Shown: positions 5,503 through 5,978 of the stretch, in pieces
How the letters are laid out: the number at the start of each line of letters is the position of its first letter
Numbering within the stretch: the stretch's first letter is position 1
Assembly (NCBI GenBank): GCA_900556205.1
Contig: USNX01000087.1
Location: 1 to 5,978 of the forward strand
From: an uncultured Collinsella sp.
GTDB taxonomy: Bacteria; Actinomycetota; Coriobacteriia; Coriobacteriales; Coriobacteriaceae
Reading direction: 5' to 3'
Length of the DNA: 5,978 nt
Position numbers and translations under genes: made by a program
Notes under the pieces: generated by a model
Told to the model about the DNA's origin: nothing
Databases searched by the model: none
What the model saw: the letters and a program-made list of their open reading frames with translations, nothing else

Positions 5503-5978
5503 GCTCTCCATCCCCCTTCCGGACCACTCCATTCATTCGATGTAACCGCTGCCGCATTTGCATTCCGAACTGTCGAATGGCCTTCGGTGTTATTTCCTTG
5601 CCACCAACAAGGCCCGTAGGACGGAAAATAATTGTAATAACTACCAGCAGTCCATAAAGAACCATTCTCCATTCCTGCGCCGAACCAAACCGGAGGAACT
5701 CGGGCAGCGGAATCAATACCGCGCCCGCGATCAGCGTTCCCGTGATGCTGCCGCGTCCGCCAAGGATTGCTGTCATAATCAGTTCGTTTGACTTGGCCAT
5801 GTTGAACATTGTCGGGACAAGATAATGCATGTAATGTGCGAGCAACGCGCCGCTCAGCCCACACAGCGCACAACTAATCGCCATTGCCAGCAGTTTATGA
5901 CGGAAAACGTCAATACCGCATGCGGCAGCGGCCAGCGGTTCCTCGCGAATTGCAATGCAATTTCTTCCAAGCTTAGAA
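5495..5978 (-). CDS. livM: Branched-chain amino acid-type ABC permease LivM (C-terminal 160 aa)
   Basis: C-terminal part of an integral-membrane permease; the reading frame is open to the right edge, so the N-terminal half lies outside the window. The fragment starts SKLGRNCIAIREEPLAAAAC and continues GIDVFRHKLLA, the conserved LivM cytoplasmic loop (GRxxxAIRExxxAAxxxGI) that contacts the ATPases. Three hydrophobic segments follow at about residues 29-55, 68-95 and 105-122 of the fragment, with ILGGRGSITGTLIAGAVL between, also typical of LivM. The tail after RPTGLVGG is longer and basic, with about 35 residues (KAIRQFGMQMRQRLHRMNG). An internal ATG at 5884 is not the start, because coding clearly continues upstream. 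LivH and the periplasmic/lipoprotein binding protein are presumably upstream. Confidence 0.93.
   Translation of the reverse strand, partial: SKLGRNCIAIREEPLAAAACGIDVFRHKLLAMAISCALCGLSGALLAHYMHYLVPTMFNMAKSNELIMTAILGGRGSITGTLIAGAVLIPLPEFLRFGSAQEWRMVLYGLLVVITIIFRPTGLVGGKEITPKAIRQFGMQMRQRLHRMNGVVRKGDGEHE
5512..5517 (-). promoter_or_regulatory. Ribosome binding site supporting the livG start
   Basis: AGGGGG on the - strand is 9 nt before ATG 5500-5502. It would be too close to the ATG at 5511, so it favours the shorter LivG. Confidence 0.6.

Overview
The window looks like part of a Firmicutes (Clostridia) chromosome, most likely an Oscillospiraceae/Ruminococcaceae-type gut anaerobe. This is inferred from strong Shine-Dalgarno sites (AGGGAG, GGAGG), tightly packed genes with 4-nt overlaps, a KdgK of the clostridial type ending in GDGTGRVQR, and an Eda with a C-terminal extension that I associate with gut Firmicutes. 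No sequence search was possible, so the taxon is tentative.

Layout. Apart from one truncated gene tail on the + strand (2-79), all genes lie on the - strand and read from right to left as one apparent operon: livM (5' end outside the window) > livG > livF > SDR-2 > SDR-1 > eda (fused to a VOC-like domain) > kdgK. Adjacent genes overlap by up to 8 nt or are separated by 2 to 14 nt. Downstream of kdgK is a decayed cysteine-rich KTR zinc-ribbon gene, a cargo gene typical of conjugative transposons, at 277-453. It is followed directly by a perfect 15-bp hairpin (239-274), probably the 3' boundary of the operon. Positions 80-238 hold nothing I can support as a gene.

How the genes may work together. 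LivM/G/F are inner-membrane and ATPase parts of a branched-chain amino acid-type ABC importer. The two short-chain dehydrogenases are NAD(P)-dependent oxidoreductases. KdgK phosphorylates 2-keto-3-deoxygluconate to KDPG, and Eda splits KDPG into pyruvate and glyceraldehyde 3-phosphate, the lower Entner-Doudoroff branch. The arrangement suggests that a compound imported by the Liv-type transporter is oxidised or isomerised by the SDR pair and channelled into KDG. The substrate is unknown, and no dehydratase, isomerase, solute-binding protein or regulator is in view; they may lie upstream of livM.

Most notable: (1) the Liv transporter / twin SDR / Entner-Doudoroff gene set, a possible undescribed catabolic route; (2) the Eda-VOC fusion, which keeps a plausible H/E/H/E metal-ligand set; (3) a sharp shift in base composition at the 4-nt overlap between SDR-1 and eda; (4) the KTR pseudogene with two in-frame TGA codons and a lost zinc-ligand cysteine.
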